Assembly (NCBI GenBank): GCA_964483475.1
Contig: CAZAAH010000001.1
Location: 50,399-114,398, forward strand
Reading direction: 5' to 3'
Source of the DNA: VGLO01 sp964483475
GTDB lineage: Bacteria; Patescibacteriota; Minisyncoccia; Minisyncoccales; Staskawiczbacteraceae
DNA length: 64,000 bases
The position numbers and the translations under genes were made by a program. Under the pieces are notes generated by a model. That model saw only the letters and a program-made list of their open reading frames with translations. It made no database searches and was not told where the DNA came from. Shown in pieces: positions 48,490 to 57,065 of this stretch (the stretch's first letter is position 1; each line of letters opens with the position of its first letter).

Positions 48490-49358
48490 TGCCTGAACTT
48501 CCCGAGGTTGAGACAACGGTCAAAGGTTTAACCAAAAGGGTCCTCAAGAGGACCTTTATTGATGTTTGGTCAGATTGGAAAAAAACAGTTAAATTGCCAA
48601 ATAATTTTGAAAAATTCAGGAAAGAGTTAAAGGGCAAAAAAATAAAAAAAGTTTGGCGGAGGGGAAAAAATGTCATACTTGAATTGTCGGATGGCTGGTC
48701 TTTGTTGATCCACCCAAAAATGACAGGACACTTGATGGTTGGGCAATGGCAAATGGTGGATGGAAAATGGAAACCCGTTAAAAGAGGCCCCTTGGATGAA
48801 AAAATTAATTTGTTTATTCATTTGATCTTTTTTTTGGATGACGGCCAGATGATTGCCCTGTCTGACTTGAGAAAATTTGCCAAAACAGAATTGTGGAAAA
48901 CAAAAGATTTATTAAAAGCGCTTGATAAGCTGGGGCCAGAGCCTTTGGAAAAAAGCTTCATATTTTTGAAATTTAAAGAGCGGCTGAAGGGCAAACGGGG
49001 CAAAATAAAACATGTTTTAATGATTCCTGAAATAATTGTCGGCATTGGAAATATTTACTCAAACGAGGCTTTGTGGTGGGCTAAAATAAGTCCAGAAAAA
49101 GATGTTTCCAAACTGACCGAAAAAGAGTTAAGGTTGCTTTACGGATCAATAAAAAAGGTTTTGCTTAAAGGAATTAAGCTTGGAGGCGAAAGTTTTGCTG
49201 ACTACCGGAATGTTGAAGGCAAAAAAGGCAGATTTGACGGAGAGCGACGAGTGTACAAAAGGGAAAAGCAAAAGTGCCTTCGCTGCGGCACCCCCATTAA
49301 ACGAATAAAATTCAACGGCAGGAGTGCCTTTTTTTGCCCAACCTGCCAAAAATTATGA
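48489..49358 (+). CDS. mutM: Formamidopyrimidine-DNA glycosylase (Fpg/MutM)
   Basis: 289 residues from GTG 48489. The N-terminal PELPEVETTVKGL contains the catalytic Pro and Glu; IHPKMTGHLM and GIGNIYSNEALWWAKISPEK are family landmarks, and the C-terminal zinc finger CLRCGTPIKRI...FFCPTCQKL is complete. It removes oxidised purines such as 8-oxoguanine and nicks the strand. The start codon is formed by the end of a large inverted repeat. The stop overlaps the holA start (ATGA). Confidence 0.95.
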   Translation: MPELPEVETTVKGLTKRVLKRTFIDVWSDWKKTVKLPNNFEKFRKELKGKKIKKVWRRGKNVILELSDGWSLLIHPKMTGHLMVGQWQMVDGKWKPVKRGPLDEKINLFIHLIFFLDDGQMIALSDLRKFAKTELWKTKDLLKALDKLGPEPLEKSFIFLKFKERLKGKRGKIKHVLMIPEIIVGIGNIYSNEALWWAKISPEKDVSKLTEKELRLLYGSIKKVLLKGIKLGGESFADYRNVEGKKGRFDGERRVYKREKQKCLRCGTPIKRIKFNGRSAFFCPTCQKL

Positions 49359-50290
49359 TTATATTTTTATACGGAGAGGATTCTTACAAGTCAAAACAAA
49401 AGTTGGAAGAAATCATAAGCCACTATAAAAAATCGCAAAAAAGCGGTTTGAATTTAATTTACATAGATGCTAACAGTACGGATTTTACTGACTTTTACAA
49501 TCATTTTAAGGTTTCACCGATGTTTTCTGAAAAAAAGCTGGTTATTTTAAAAAGTATGTTTTCTGATAAAAATTTTCAGGAGGATTTTTTGGAAAAAATT
49601 GATTTTTTGCAAGATTCTAAAGATGTTATCGTAGTTTATGAAAATTTGGCGGTTGACCAACGACTCAAAATTTTCAAAACCCTTATCAAAGAATGCAAGT
49701 CTCAGGAGTTTAAATTGTTAGATTACAAAAATACAAAAAACTGGGCTCTAAAAGAATTTAAAAATTATAACCAAAAAATTAATTTGGATGCGTTGGATAT
49801 GCTTTTGGCCTATGTTGGCAACGATCTCTGGCAGCTCTCAAACGAAATTAAAAAACTGGCAAACTTTAAAAACGGATCAACCATTAAAAAAGAAGATGTT
49901 GAATTGCAGGTTAGGCCAAGCATTGAAAATGATATTTTTAAAACTATTGACTCCTTGGCCCAAGGAGAAAAAAAACAGGTATTTTCCCTTTTACAAAAAC
50001 ATCTTGATGGAGGCGACAACCCCCTTTACTTAATTTCAATGATAGCTTATCAATTTAGAAATTTGCTGTTGGTCAAAGAGTTGGCCCAAAACGGATTAAT
50101 GTATGGGTCCATTGTAAAGAAAAGCGGCCTGCACCCTTTTGTCGTTAAAAAAAGCTATTTTCTTTGTCAGCAATTTTCACTGGAAGATTTGAAAGGTATA
50201 TATCGAAAGATTTTCCAGATTGATTCGGACATTAAAAAAGGCAAGATAGAATCAGAGACAGCCTTGGATTTGTTGGTTCAAAGCATCTAA
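49355..50290 (+). CDS. holA: DNA polymerase III delta subunit
   Basis: 311 residues from ATG 49355. MIIFLYGEDSYKSKQKLEEI is the typical opening of the AAA-like domain I; VSPMFSEKKLVILKSMFSDK and the later NDLWQLSNEIKKLANFKNGS and KQVFSLLQKHLDGGDNPLYL fit HolA. Delta opens the sliding clamp within the clamp loader. No Walker A is expected. Coupled to mutM by the ATGA overlap. Confidence 0.92.
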   Translation: MIIFLYGEDSYKSKQKLEEIISHYKKSQKSGLNLIYIDANSTDFTDFYNHFKVSPMFSEKKLVILKSMFSDKNFQEDFLEKIDFLQDSKDVIVVYENLAVDQRLKIFKTLIKECKSQEFKLLDYKNTKNWALKEFKNYNQKINLDALDMLLAYVGNDLWQLSNEIKKLANFKNGSTIKKEDVELQVRPSIENDIFKTIDSLAQGEKKQVFSLLQKHLDGGDNPLYLISMIAYQFRNLLLVKELAQNGLMYGSIVKKSGLHPFVVKKSYFLCQQFSLEDLKGIYRKIFQIDSDIKKGKIESETALDLLVQSI

Positions 50291-50313
50291 AAACCGCGTA
50301 GCTACGCGGTTTT
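50288..50313. terminator. Bidirectional terminator between holA and rpsT
   Basis: AAACCGCG/CGCGGTTT stem around TAGCTA with A- and T-rich flanks; serves both convergent genes. Confidence 0.85.
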
Positions 50314-50579
50314 TACTTTGAAGACTTGTCTATTAGCTTTGTTAATCTGGATTTTTTGCGGGAAGCGGCGTTCTTTTTTATAATTCCAACCTTGGCGGCC
50401 TTGTCTAATATTTTATAAACTTGCGGAAGCAATTCCTTGGCCTCCTTTATTTTTTTTTGCATAACAAAAGATCTTGCATCTTTAATCAAGCCTTTCATTT
50501 TGTTTAGGTAAACAAGGTTTTTAGCCCTTCTTGACTTATTTTGCCGTAGTGCCTTTTTAGCCGATTTTGTTATAGCCAT
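50313..50579 (-). CDS. rpsT: 30S ribosomal protein S20
   Basis: 88 residues, all-helical and strongly basic. MAITKSAKKALRQNKSRRAK is the family start, and the C-terminus KVGIIKKNAASRKKSRLTKL matches the 'kgiihkNkAaRkkSrl' signature. It binds 16S rRNA early in 30S assembly. It is a single-gene unit divergent from the giant protein gene. Confidence 0.96.
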   Translation of the reverse strand: MAITKSAKKALRQNKSRRAKNLVYLNKMKGLIKDARSFVMQKKIKEAKELLPQVYKILDKAAKVGIIKKNAASRKKSRLTKLIDKSSK

Positions 50580-50638
50580 TTATTTTTTTGTTTCTTAATG
50601 ATAAAATATAGCAAATAATACTAAATTTTGCAAATTTT

Positions 50639-53600
50639 ATGGGTGAAATTATGCCCCCGGATAATCCGGCAGAAACTTTTATTGATACCGATAAAAGTTT
50701 GAAAAATTATAAAAAGGGTCAGGATGTTGCGGTGGGTATGATGAATGAAGAAGGAAAGAGGATTTATGATCCCTTAAAATGGAAATTTGTTGAAGTTGTT
50801 GGTGGTTCTAAAGGCGGGAAGGGCGAAAAAATGGTTATTGTTGAAAATGAAGGAGGTGAGCAGATGAGGATAGGAGCAGATATATTTATGGCTATGCAAA
50901 AAGAAAAGCCTGTTGAAAAAGGTTTGGTAGAAGAAAGTACTAAAAAAACTGAATCACTGGCAGAAACTATGCCTCCGGGTAGTCCGGCGGAGACTTTGAT
51001 TATAAAAAATCACTACTATATTTTAAGTTTAGATCCAAACAAAAAGTTAATTAACAGAAATGTTATCGAGGCTTACAATAAAACTTACGACGAGTTAATG
51101 GCAGATGAAAATATTTCCGAGGAAGATAAAATAAAATTAGCCAACGATTTACTTGAAGCGAAAGAGGCCCTTAAAGACCCTAAAAAAAGAAAACAATACG
51201 AATCCTTACTTAAAAAACCAGATAAAAACATTGTTGGAGATAATGTGCCTTCAGAAAACGAGGAAGCTATCACTTCTGATAAAGCTTCTGAAAAGACTGC
51301 CCCAAAAGAAGAGTTGACGAGGGACGCTTTGAGTATTTTTGATATGTTGAATATTTCTCCGGGCGACGTAAAAAAAATCCCAGATGCCGTGAACGATGCT
51401 TATAATTATTTAAAAAGAAGAGAAAGAAACGAACAGGAAGAAAGGAATTTTGAGATTATTAAAAGCGCGCACCGCAGAATATTTGGCGACAAAGAACATC
51501 AAAAAACAAACAAAGAAATTAAAAAAGCCGTCAGCGAAATTATTAAAATAAAAGAAGCTGCAGACAAAGCCGAGAAAGCAAAAAAGAAAAAAAGGGTAAG
51601 ACCTAAAAAAGAAAAACCAGAGAAACAAGAAATTAAAAAAGAAAAACCAAGCACACCAGAAAAAAATCAATTAGAAGAACAAAAGAAGAAAGATGAAGAA
51701 GAGTTAAAAAGGGCCCGAGAAGCTTTGGACGAAGAAATGGCCAAAAAAGAGGCCTCGGAAAAAGAAAAGGTTCCGGAAAGAAAAAATCTATCTGAAAGAT
51801 TAAATGAGCTTTTTGGCAAAGAAGATAAAAAAGATTTTGAAAATTTAACGAGACAGCTGGCGGGGGAGAGAGTTTATCACTTTATCAATGTAAAAAAATC
51901 TGATGGAAGTATTGAAAAGAAAAAACAATACTTAACCCTTAATAATATCCGTCGAGATGAAGAGGGCGGTTGGAAGTGCGATGTGGTTTTTTACAATGAG
52001 GATGGGAAGGTCAGCCGAGAGAAAAAAGACCATGATTTAAGCAGTCAAAAGTACCGGGAGTTCAAAAAAATAAAAGAAGAAGAGAGGCCAAAAGAAAAAG
52101 AAAATATTTTTTACCGGGGAAGCAAAAAAGGAGAAATCGGAAAGGTGGAAGTTTTAAAATCCGATGAAAAGGGATATACCTTAAAAAACCAAAAAGGCAG
52201 GGAAATCCCTTTTGCGAAAGAGCATTTACTAAAATACGAAAACGAAGGAAAAGTCCTTTACGCCAAGCGCCAGCCAACTCGATCTGAAGCGGCAGGTCAA
52301 TTTAAAATACAAGAAATTAACCAAAAACAGGCTGAAATAAAAAAGTTGGAAAATGAATTGGCAAAGTCAGATTATATGGTAAAGTACTTTGGCAATGAGG
52401 GCTTAAAAAGGTTGCCTAAAATTTTAGCTGGAGGCTTTGCTTATGTTTTTACGTTGGGCAAGGTTGAGACAAAAGTAATAAAAGACATGGATTCAGCCGA
52501 AGAGGAATATGACAAAAAAGCAGAGCGCATTAGGTTGCTGGAAGAGGGGTTAAATTCTCTGCAATCTGGCGCAACAAGGGCGGCAAAACAAGAAGAGGAA
52601 CCAAAAACGGGAAATTTATTTACAAAAATAGGATCGGCATTTAAAAATACCGCCAAAGAATATCATCGCCAACAGATGGTGAGGGCTGGAAGGATGGTAG
52701 ATGAAAGTAAAAAGTCTTCAATAGAGCCGTCAGAGACAAAAACGGAAAGTAAAAATGAAGTAAAAGAAGAAGTAAACTCCGAGCCTGTTGAGCAAATTTT
52801 GCAAAAATATTTTAAGGAAAGGACCTCGCGCGAGCTCTCAAAAGATCTTCCTGAAAATCCATGGGTCCAATCGCAAATAGGGAAACCGTTTAATCAAGAA
52901 CACCACAAAGAATTCGAAAAAATTGCTGGCCTAGAGGAATATAGTAGTTCTAAAAAAGAGCTCGATGATTATAACAAAGAAAATCCAGAAAATCATAAAT
53001 ATGATTTTCAAGAATTTAACGACGACGGTTGGAAGCTTCATTTAAATGTAGAACCGGAAAATGTAAAAAAAGTATCAGAGTATCTTACCAAGAACGGCTA
53101 TATGCACAAGTTTCTTTCGGGTGGTGATCTTGGGGATGGGAAGGTGTTCACAATATATATTGGCTCATATAATTTAACCGATAAGTTATCTCAAGAAATA
53201 TCCGAAGATCTTACCGGACTCCTTGCAAAGCCAGCAATTTCGGAGGTTGAATTTGCGCCGGGTGTTGTGGGGCGATTTACGGGAGATCGATTCAATTTCA
53301 CCCAATATTCACTTAGTGGAATTGGATTTTCTTTCTTAGAAAAAGATGCTTTTAATATACTAGGCATTGATGCTCATATACGTTTAGCTAAAAGTGAAGA
53401 AGAAAAGGAAAAAGCCTTAGCTAAAAAAGCACAATACATGTTTGCCGCAGAGAAAAATGCATATGAGGCCTTGAGAAAAAAGTATGGTGATTACTTTTTT
53501 TCAATTGAGCCAAAAATTTCAAAAGAAAAACCAATTAAGGCCATATCAGGGGCTAATAGTTTGGATGAGTTATATGAGATATTAAGGGAGAAAGGAGGAA

Positions 53601-53878
53601 TTCAAGGTAGTGAAGAAAGTGGAGTCGGTGAAGTTAATACCGAAAATTTAATAAAAAAAATAAAAGATTTAGAAAAAATTACAGAGCAAGCAATATTGGA
53701 AGGAAAAGTAGATATTGTAAAAAATCTTATACATGGTCCTTCTATGCAAGTATTTACTAGGACCGAAGGATTAAGAGATAAAATTATTGAATTGTTCGAA
53801 AAGTTTATTGAACAAGGATCTAAATATCCACCTGTTAGCGTAGATGAGTTACTAGAAAAATCACGTAAAAAAGAATAG
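50639..53878 (+). CDS. Large charged protein with J-domain-like repeats, 1079 aa
   Basis: No single family is recognised. A repeated motif opens it (PPDNPAETFIDTD near 6, PPGSPAETLI near 111). Residues 120-195 resemble a DnaJ domain (HYYILSLDPNKKLINRNVIE ... EAKEALKDPKKRKQYESLL) but lack the HPD triplet; a second degenerate copy is near 225-285 (SIFDMLNISPGDVKKIPDAV). Residues 300-395 are Lys/Glu-rich coiled coil. Two small beta-rich segments follow (ERVYHFINVKKSDGSIEKKK; IGKVEVLKSDEKGYTLKNQK). A further domain near 790-880 begins DGWKLHLNVEPENVKKVSEY. No signal peptide is seen, so it may be a cytoplasmic scaffold. Confidence 0.6.
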   Translation: MGEIMPPDNPAETFIDTDKSLKNYKKGQDVAVGMMNEEGKRIYDPLKWKFVEVVGGSKGGKGEKMVIVENEGGEQMRIGADIFMAMQKEKPVEKGLVEESTKKTESLAETMPPGSPAETLIIKNHYYILSLDPNKKLINRNVIEAYNKTYDELMADENISEEDKIKLANDLLEAKEALKDPKKRKQYESLLKKPDKNIVGDNVPSENEEAITSDKASEKTAPKEELTRDALSIFDMLNISPGDVKKIPDAVNDAYNYLKRRERNEQEERNFEIIKSAHRRIFGDKEHQKTNKEIKKAVSEIIKIKEAADKAEKAKKKKRVRPKKEKPEKQEIKKEKPSTPEKNQLEEQKKKDEEELKRAREALDEEMAKKEASEKEKVPERKNLSERLNELFGKEDKKDFENLTRQLAGERVYHFINVKKSDGSIEKKKQYLTLNNIRRDEEGGWKCDVVFYNEDGKVSREKKDHDLSSQKYREFKKIKEEERPKEKENIFYRGSKKGEIGKVEVLKSDEKGYTLKNQKGREIPFAKEHLLKYENEGKVLYAKRQPTRSEAAGQFKIQEINQKQAEIKKLENELAKSDYMVKYFGNEGLKRLPKILAGGFAYVFTLGKVETKVIKDMDSAEEEYDKKAERIRLLEEGLNSLQSGATRAAKQEEEPKTGNLFTKIGSAFKNTAKEYHRQQMVRAGRMVDESKKSSIEPSETKTESKNEVKEEVNSEPVEQILQKYFKERTSRELSKDLPENPWVQSQIGKPFNQEHHKEFEKIAGLEEYSSSKKELDDYNKENPENHKYDFQEFNDDGWKLHLNVEPENVKKVSEYLTKNGYMHKFLSGGDLGDGKVFTIYIGSYNLTDKLSQEISEDLTGLLAKPAISEVEFAPGVVGRFTGDRFNFTQYSLSGIGFSFLEKDAFNILGIDAHIRLAKSEEEKEKALAKKAQYMFAAEKNAYEALRKKYGDYFFSIEPKISKEKPIKAISGANSLDELYEILREKGGIQGSEESGVGEVNTENLIKKIKDLEKITEQAILEGKVDIVKNLIHGPSMQVFTRTEGLRDKIIELFEKFIEQGSKYPPVSVDELLEKSRKKE

Positions 53879-53883
53879 AAATC

Positions 53884-53909
53884 AAAAAACGGCGCTCGCG
53901 CCGTTTTTT
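53884..53909. terminator. Bidirectional terminator
   Basis: AAAAAACGGCGC/GCGCCGTTTTTT with a two-base centre, between the 1079-residue gene and uvrB. Confidence 0.92.
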
Positions 53910-53916
53910 GATTAGA

Positions 53917-55863
53917 TTATTTTTTACCCAAATTCTTAATCATATCTCTCAATTCGGCCGCCCTTTCAAAATCAAGATTTTTGGCGGCGATTTTCATTTC
54001 CTTCTCCAATAACTTTTTGTCCTGCACCAAATAAAACTCTTCCACGACATCTTCTTTTTTTGAAAACCCCCAGTCGCGGATGTCTTTGATGATGGCCTCA
54101 GGCGTTATGTGGTGTTTTTTGTTGAAGGCCTCTTGGATTTTTCGGCGTCGGTTAACTTCATCAATCGCAGATTTCATTGAGCCCGTTGTTTTATCTGCAT
54201 ATAAAATCACCCGGCCGTTTGGGTGCCTAGCCGCCCGACCCATCGTTTGTATCAAGGTAGTTTTATTCCTTAAAAAACCTTCTTTATCAGCGTCTAAAAT
54301 AGCAATCAACGCCACCTCAGGCAAGTCCAAGCCCTCCCTTAAAAGATTTATTCCAACCAAAACGTCGTACTTACCTCGCCTTAAATTTTTTAAAATTTCT
54401 GGCCTATCCAATGTTTTTACTTCAGAATGCAGGTACTGGGTTTTTATTCCTTTTTCGCTTAAGTAATCTGAAATTTCCTCGGCCAGCCGTTTGGTAAGGG
54501 TTACCACGAGCGTGCGCTGGCCAGCCGCTACCTCTTTTTTAATTTCCTCAATCAAATCCTTAATTTGGTTTTCGGTTTTTTTGATTTCTATTTTCGGTTC
54601 CAACAATCCAGTCGGCCTTACTAACTGCTCCACAATATTTTTTCCCGATTTTTCCAATTCATAAACTGCTGGCGTCGCCGAAACATAAATAGTTTCCGGT
54701 TGTCTCTCCTGGAACTCGGGAAATTTCAATGGTCGGTTGTCTACCGCAGAGGGTAGGCGGAAGCCAAAATCAATCAGGGTTTCTTTTCGTATTTTATCCT
54801 GGACGGCCATGGCTCTTATTTGGGGGATTGAAATGTGCGACTCGTCAATGAACATTAAAAAACCATTTTTCCCTGCGTACCTAAAGTAATCAACCAAAGA
54901 AAAGGGCGGCGAACCAGGGGCCCTGAACTCCAGCTGACGCGAATAGTTTTCAATGCCGTGGCAAAAGCCGGTTTCCTGGATCATTTCCAGGTCGTAGTTG
55001 GTTTTTTGCTCCAGGCGCTGGTATTCCACCAGCTTATTGTGCTTTTTTAAAAATTTTAATCTTTCTTGAAGCTCCAGCTTTATATTTTCAATGGCAATGT
55101 TGAGTTTATTTTGCGGGGCAACCCAAAAGGTGGCAGGGAACAACTTGAAACTTGAAACTTGAGGCTTGAAACTTAAGGTCGGGCCTGCAGGTGCAAAAGA
55201 CACCTTTTTAATGTTGTCGCCTTCAAATTCAACTCTGACGATTTTTTCCCCCGTAACCAGATAAATTTCAATCATTCCTCCCCTGGCCCTGAACTTTCCT
55301 GGGCTGAAATCAATGTCATTCCTTTTGTACTGCAGGGAAATGAGATGGAGCATAAAGTCTTTTCGGCTTATCTTTTGACCGGTTTTTATTTCAAAAGAAA
55401 CCTTTTGGTAGTTTTCTGGCGAACCGATGTTATAAATGCAAGAGACCGAAGCAACCACAATTACATCTTGTCTTGTCAGTAAATCCTGGGTGGCGGCGTG
55501 TCGTAGGCGATCGATTTCTTCGTTTATTTTTGCGTCTTTTTCAATGTAGGTGTCGGTTTGGGGGATGTAAGCCTCGGGCTGGTAATAGTCATAGTAAGAA
55601 ACAAAATAGTGTACGCCGTTGTTGGGAAAAAATTCCTTGAACTCCTGGTAAAGCTGGGCAGCCAAAGTTTTATTGGGGGAAATAACCAGGGTCGGCTTTT
55701 GAATTTTTTCAATGACCGAAGCCATGGTAAAGGTTTTTCCTGATCCCGTGACCCCCAAAAGCACCTGGTGTTTTTTACCTTGTTTGACATTGCCGGCCAG
55801 CCGTTCAATGGCCTTCGGCTGGTCGCCCTTAGGTTTGTATTTTGATACTAATTGGAATTTCAT
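53917..55863 (-). CDS. uvrB: Excinuclease ABC subunit B
   Basis: 648 residues, standard. Walker A is LLGVTGSGKTFTMASVI, the beta-hairpin YYDYYQPEAYIPQTDTYIEK, the DEAD-like FLMFIDESH and motif VI MGRAARHPNGRVILYAD; the C-terminal UVR domain is MKIAAKNLDFERAAELRDMI. It verifies DNA damage with UvrA and recruits UvrC, which are not in this window. A short in-frame insertion near residue 235 (FKPQVSSFKLFPA) is encoded by CTTGAAA word repeats at 55141-55177. It is divergent from ruvA with only 16 bases between the start codons. Confidence 0.96.
   Translation of the reverse strand: MKFQLVSKYKPKGDQPKAIERLAGNVKQGKKHQVLLGVTGSGKTFTMASVIEKIQKPTLVISPNKTLAAQLYQEFKEFFPNNGVHYFVSYYDYYQPEAYIPQTDTYIEKDAKINEEIDRLRHAATQDLLTRQDVIVVASVSCIYNIGSPENYQKVSFEIKTGQKISRKDFMLHLISLQYKRNDIDFSPGKFRARGGMIEIYLVTGEKIVRVEFEGDNIKKVSFAPAGPTLSFKPQVSSFKLFPATFWVAPQNKLNIAIENIKLELQERLKFLKKHNKLVEYQRLEQKTNYDLEMIQETGFCHGIENYSRQLEFRAPGSPPFSLVDYFRYAGKNGFLMFIDESHISIPQIRAMAVQDKIRKETLIDFGFRLPSAVDNRPLKFPEFQERQPETIYVSATPAVYELEKSGKNIVEQLVRPTGLLEPKIEIKKTENQIKDLIEEIKKEVAAGQRTLVVTLTKRLAEEISDYLSEKGIKTQYLHSEVKTLDRPEILKNLRRGKYDVLVGINLLREGLDLPEVALIAILDADKEGFLRNKTTLIQTMGRAARHPNGRVILYADKTTGSMKSAIDEVNRRRKIQEAFNKKHHITPEAIIKDIRDWGFSKKEDVVEEFYLVQDKKLLEKEMKIAAKNLDFERAAELRDMIKNLGKK
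55141..55177. repeat. Word repeat inside uvrB (CTTGAAA)
   Basis: CAACTTGAAACTTGAAACTT then GAGGCTTGAAACTTAAGG: four variants of ACTTGAA in tandem within coding sequence, in frame. Confidence 0.8.
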
Positions 55864-55879
55864 ATATAATGAGTTTGAA

Positions 55880-56446
55880 ATGATTTCTTATCTTAACGGT
55901 ACCATCCTATTAAAAAAGGACAAATTTATCATATTAGAAGTCAATAACGTTGGCTACCAGGTTTTTTTATCCCGTAAAACTCTTTCAAATGTACCACAAA
56001 ACGGCGGCAGTTTAAAGGTTTTTTGCTTTCATAACGTAAAAGAAGATGCTTCAGACTTATATGGATTTTTGACTTATGAAGAATTAGATTTTTTTGAGTT
56101 ATTGATGGATATTCATGGCGTAGGGCCAAAAGCCGCTCTGGAAATTTCGGCCCTGGGGCCGTTGGAAAAAATCAAAGACAGGATTTTAAAGCAAGACGAG
56201 AAAATTTTTGCTGGAATTCCGGGCATTGGCTCCAAAAAAGCCATGACCATCATTTTGGAACTAACGGGCAAAATACACCTGCTGGATGGCCAGAAGAAGT
56301 CAGCGGCTGACCCAGCCCAAGACGCACTGGTCCAACTGGGCCTTTCTAGCCAGCAAGCCAAAGAGGCTTTGGGTAAAGTCCCTAAGAATGTAAAAAGCGC
56401 AGAAGAAAGAGTACAGCAGGCATTAAAAAATCTAGGAAAAGCTTGA
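55880..56446 (+). CDS. ruvA: Holliday junction DNA-binding protein RuvA
   Basis: 188 residues. I start at ATG 55880 (MISYLNGTILLKKDKFIILE, the typical RuvA opening); the frame runs further upstream but there overlaps uvrB. Domain I is an OB fold, domain II has two helix-hairpin-helix motifs (LMDIHGVGPKAALEIS and FAGIPGIGSKKAMTIILEL), and domain III is a three-helix end (ALVQLGLSSQQAKEAL). It binds junctions and loads RuvB. TATAAT ends nine bases before the ATG, which lies within the uvrB promoter area, so the two genes share regulatory DNA. Confidence 0.95.
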   Translation: MISYLNGTILLKKDKFIILEVNNVGYQVFLSRKTLSNVPQNGGSLKVFCFHNVKEDASDLYGFLTYEELDFFELLMDIHGVGPKAALEISALGPLEKIKDRILKQDEKIFAGIPGIGSKKAMTIILELTGKIHLLDGQKKSAADPAQDALVQLGLSSQQAKEALGKVPKNVKSAEERVQQALKNLGKA

Positions 56447-56471
56447 CTTGCAAATAATTTTATTATAGACT
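56443..56471 (+). promoter_or_regulatory. Candidate promoter of the structured RNA
   Basis: TTGACT (56443-56448) overlaps the ruvA stop; TAGACT (56466-56471) follows at 17 bp, with TATAGA two bases earlier. Transcription would begin near 56478, just before the RNA's closing stem. Confidence 0.5.
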
Positions 56472-56477
56472 CTAAAC

Positions 56478-56695
56478 CAAAGACTTGGGCAACGAACTTG
56501 GAAGTCTATACGGCCTAACGGCTGTTGGGCTAAATATGGGGTTCGACTCCCCATTTCGGACCAGATGAATTGAAGTGGTTGCGTAGCATAGGTGGGAGAC
56601 TTTGAAGTTTGGACTTCGGTTCAAATGGAGTCGCAAGTGAAATACCACCCCCCAATTAGATTCATCTGGTTGCCCAAGTTTATTTTTATCTTTTG
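56478..56695 (+). ncRNA. Structured non-coding RNA candidate, about 215 nt, with a T-arm-like hairpin
   Basis: An 11-bp closing stem (ACTTGGGCAAC at 56483-56493, GTTGCCCAAGT at 56669-56679) joins a 10-bp stem (CCAGATGAAT at 56561-56570, ATTCATCTGG at 56660-56669). Between them lies ATGGGG-TTCGACT-CCCCAT (56536-56554), whose 7-nt loop is a perfect tRNA T-loop, followed by TTTCGGACCA. Further paired parts are GAAGT/ACTTC and TTGCG/CGCAA. T-rich sequence follows the closing stem. No open frame of note is present. It does not fit a full tRNA, and I could not match it to tmRNA, SRP RNA, RNase P or 6S. Family unknown. Confidence 0.6.
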
Positions 56696-56751
56696 ATATT
56701 TATATAACTATGATTTGCGAAAGACAAATTATAAATAGTATTATTTTGTTG

Positions 56752-56822
56752 AACCTCTCTTAGAGAAGCGGCGTTTTAGTAATTTGATAAAGCGCCTCTT
56801 CTCAAAAAGAGGTTTTGTTTTT
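56752..56822 (+). terminator. Hairpin/terminator before the zinc-finger gene
   Basis: CCTCTT-CTCAAA-AAGAGG (56795-56812) is followed by TTTTGTTTTTT. An upstream AGAGAAGCGGCG segment could pair with GCGCCTCTTC instead, so an attenuator-like switch is conceivable. Confidence 0.65.
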
Positions 56823-56855
56823 TAAGTGCCCTTTTACAACTCAATGGGGGTAAAA

Positions 56856-57065
56856 ATGTCTGACATCCCAAAAGTTCAGCCTCAGGAACAGGAACGGGAA
56901 CGGGGACAGCAGGTCTCCCCAGAACAGGCATGGAGAGAGGAGAAAAGGTGTGGTTGTTCTAGGTCAAGGTGTCTTGGATGCCATACAATATGGCCTCCAA
57001 GCTACGCGGGGAGAAAGTGCCCCAATTGCGGCGAGAAGCTGCCTCGGGCCAGCATCCCCTTTTAA
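56856..57065 (+). CDS. Small Cys-rich zinc-binding protein, 69 aa
   Basis: I start at ATG 56856 after GGGGGTAAAA; earlier in-frame ATGs have no ribosome site. The first 33 residues are Gln/Glu-rich and disordered (MSDIPKVQPQEQERERGQQV). The rest holds two cysteine clusters, RCGCSRSRCLGCHTIW and GRKCPNCGEKL, enough ligands for one or two zincs (zinc-ribbon-like). No family recognised. It is a one-gene unit between two terminators. Confidence 0.6.
   Translation: MSDIPKVQPQEQERERGQQVSPEQAWREEKRCGCSRSRCLGCHTIWPPSYAGRKCPNCGEKLPRASIPF

Noticed and set aside
51410..51670. Antisense open frame rich in Phe and Trp
   Set aside because: Mirror image of the Lys/Glu-rich coding sequence of the 1079-residue gene; no independent support.
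55712..55879. Longer RuvA with about 56 extra N-terminal residues
   Set aside because: The extension is antisense to uvrB, and MISYLNG at 55880 is the family start.
56536..56563. T-arm plus CCA as the 3' end of an ordinary tRNA
   Set aside because: No upstream acceptor complement to TTTCGGA, no D-arm or anticodon arm at the required distances; the segment is better explained as part of the larger folded RNA.
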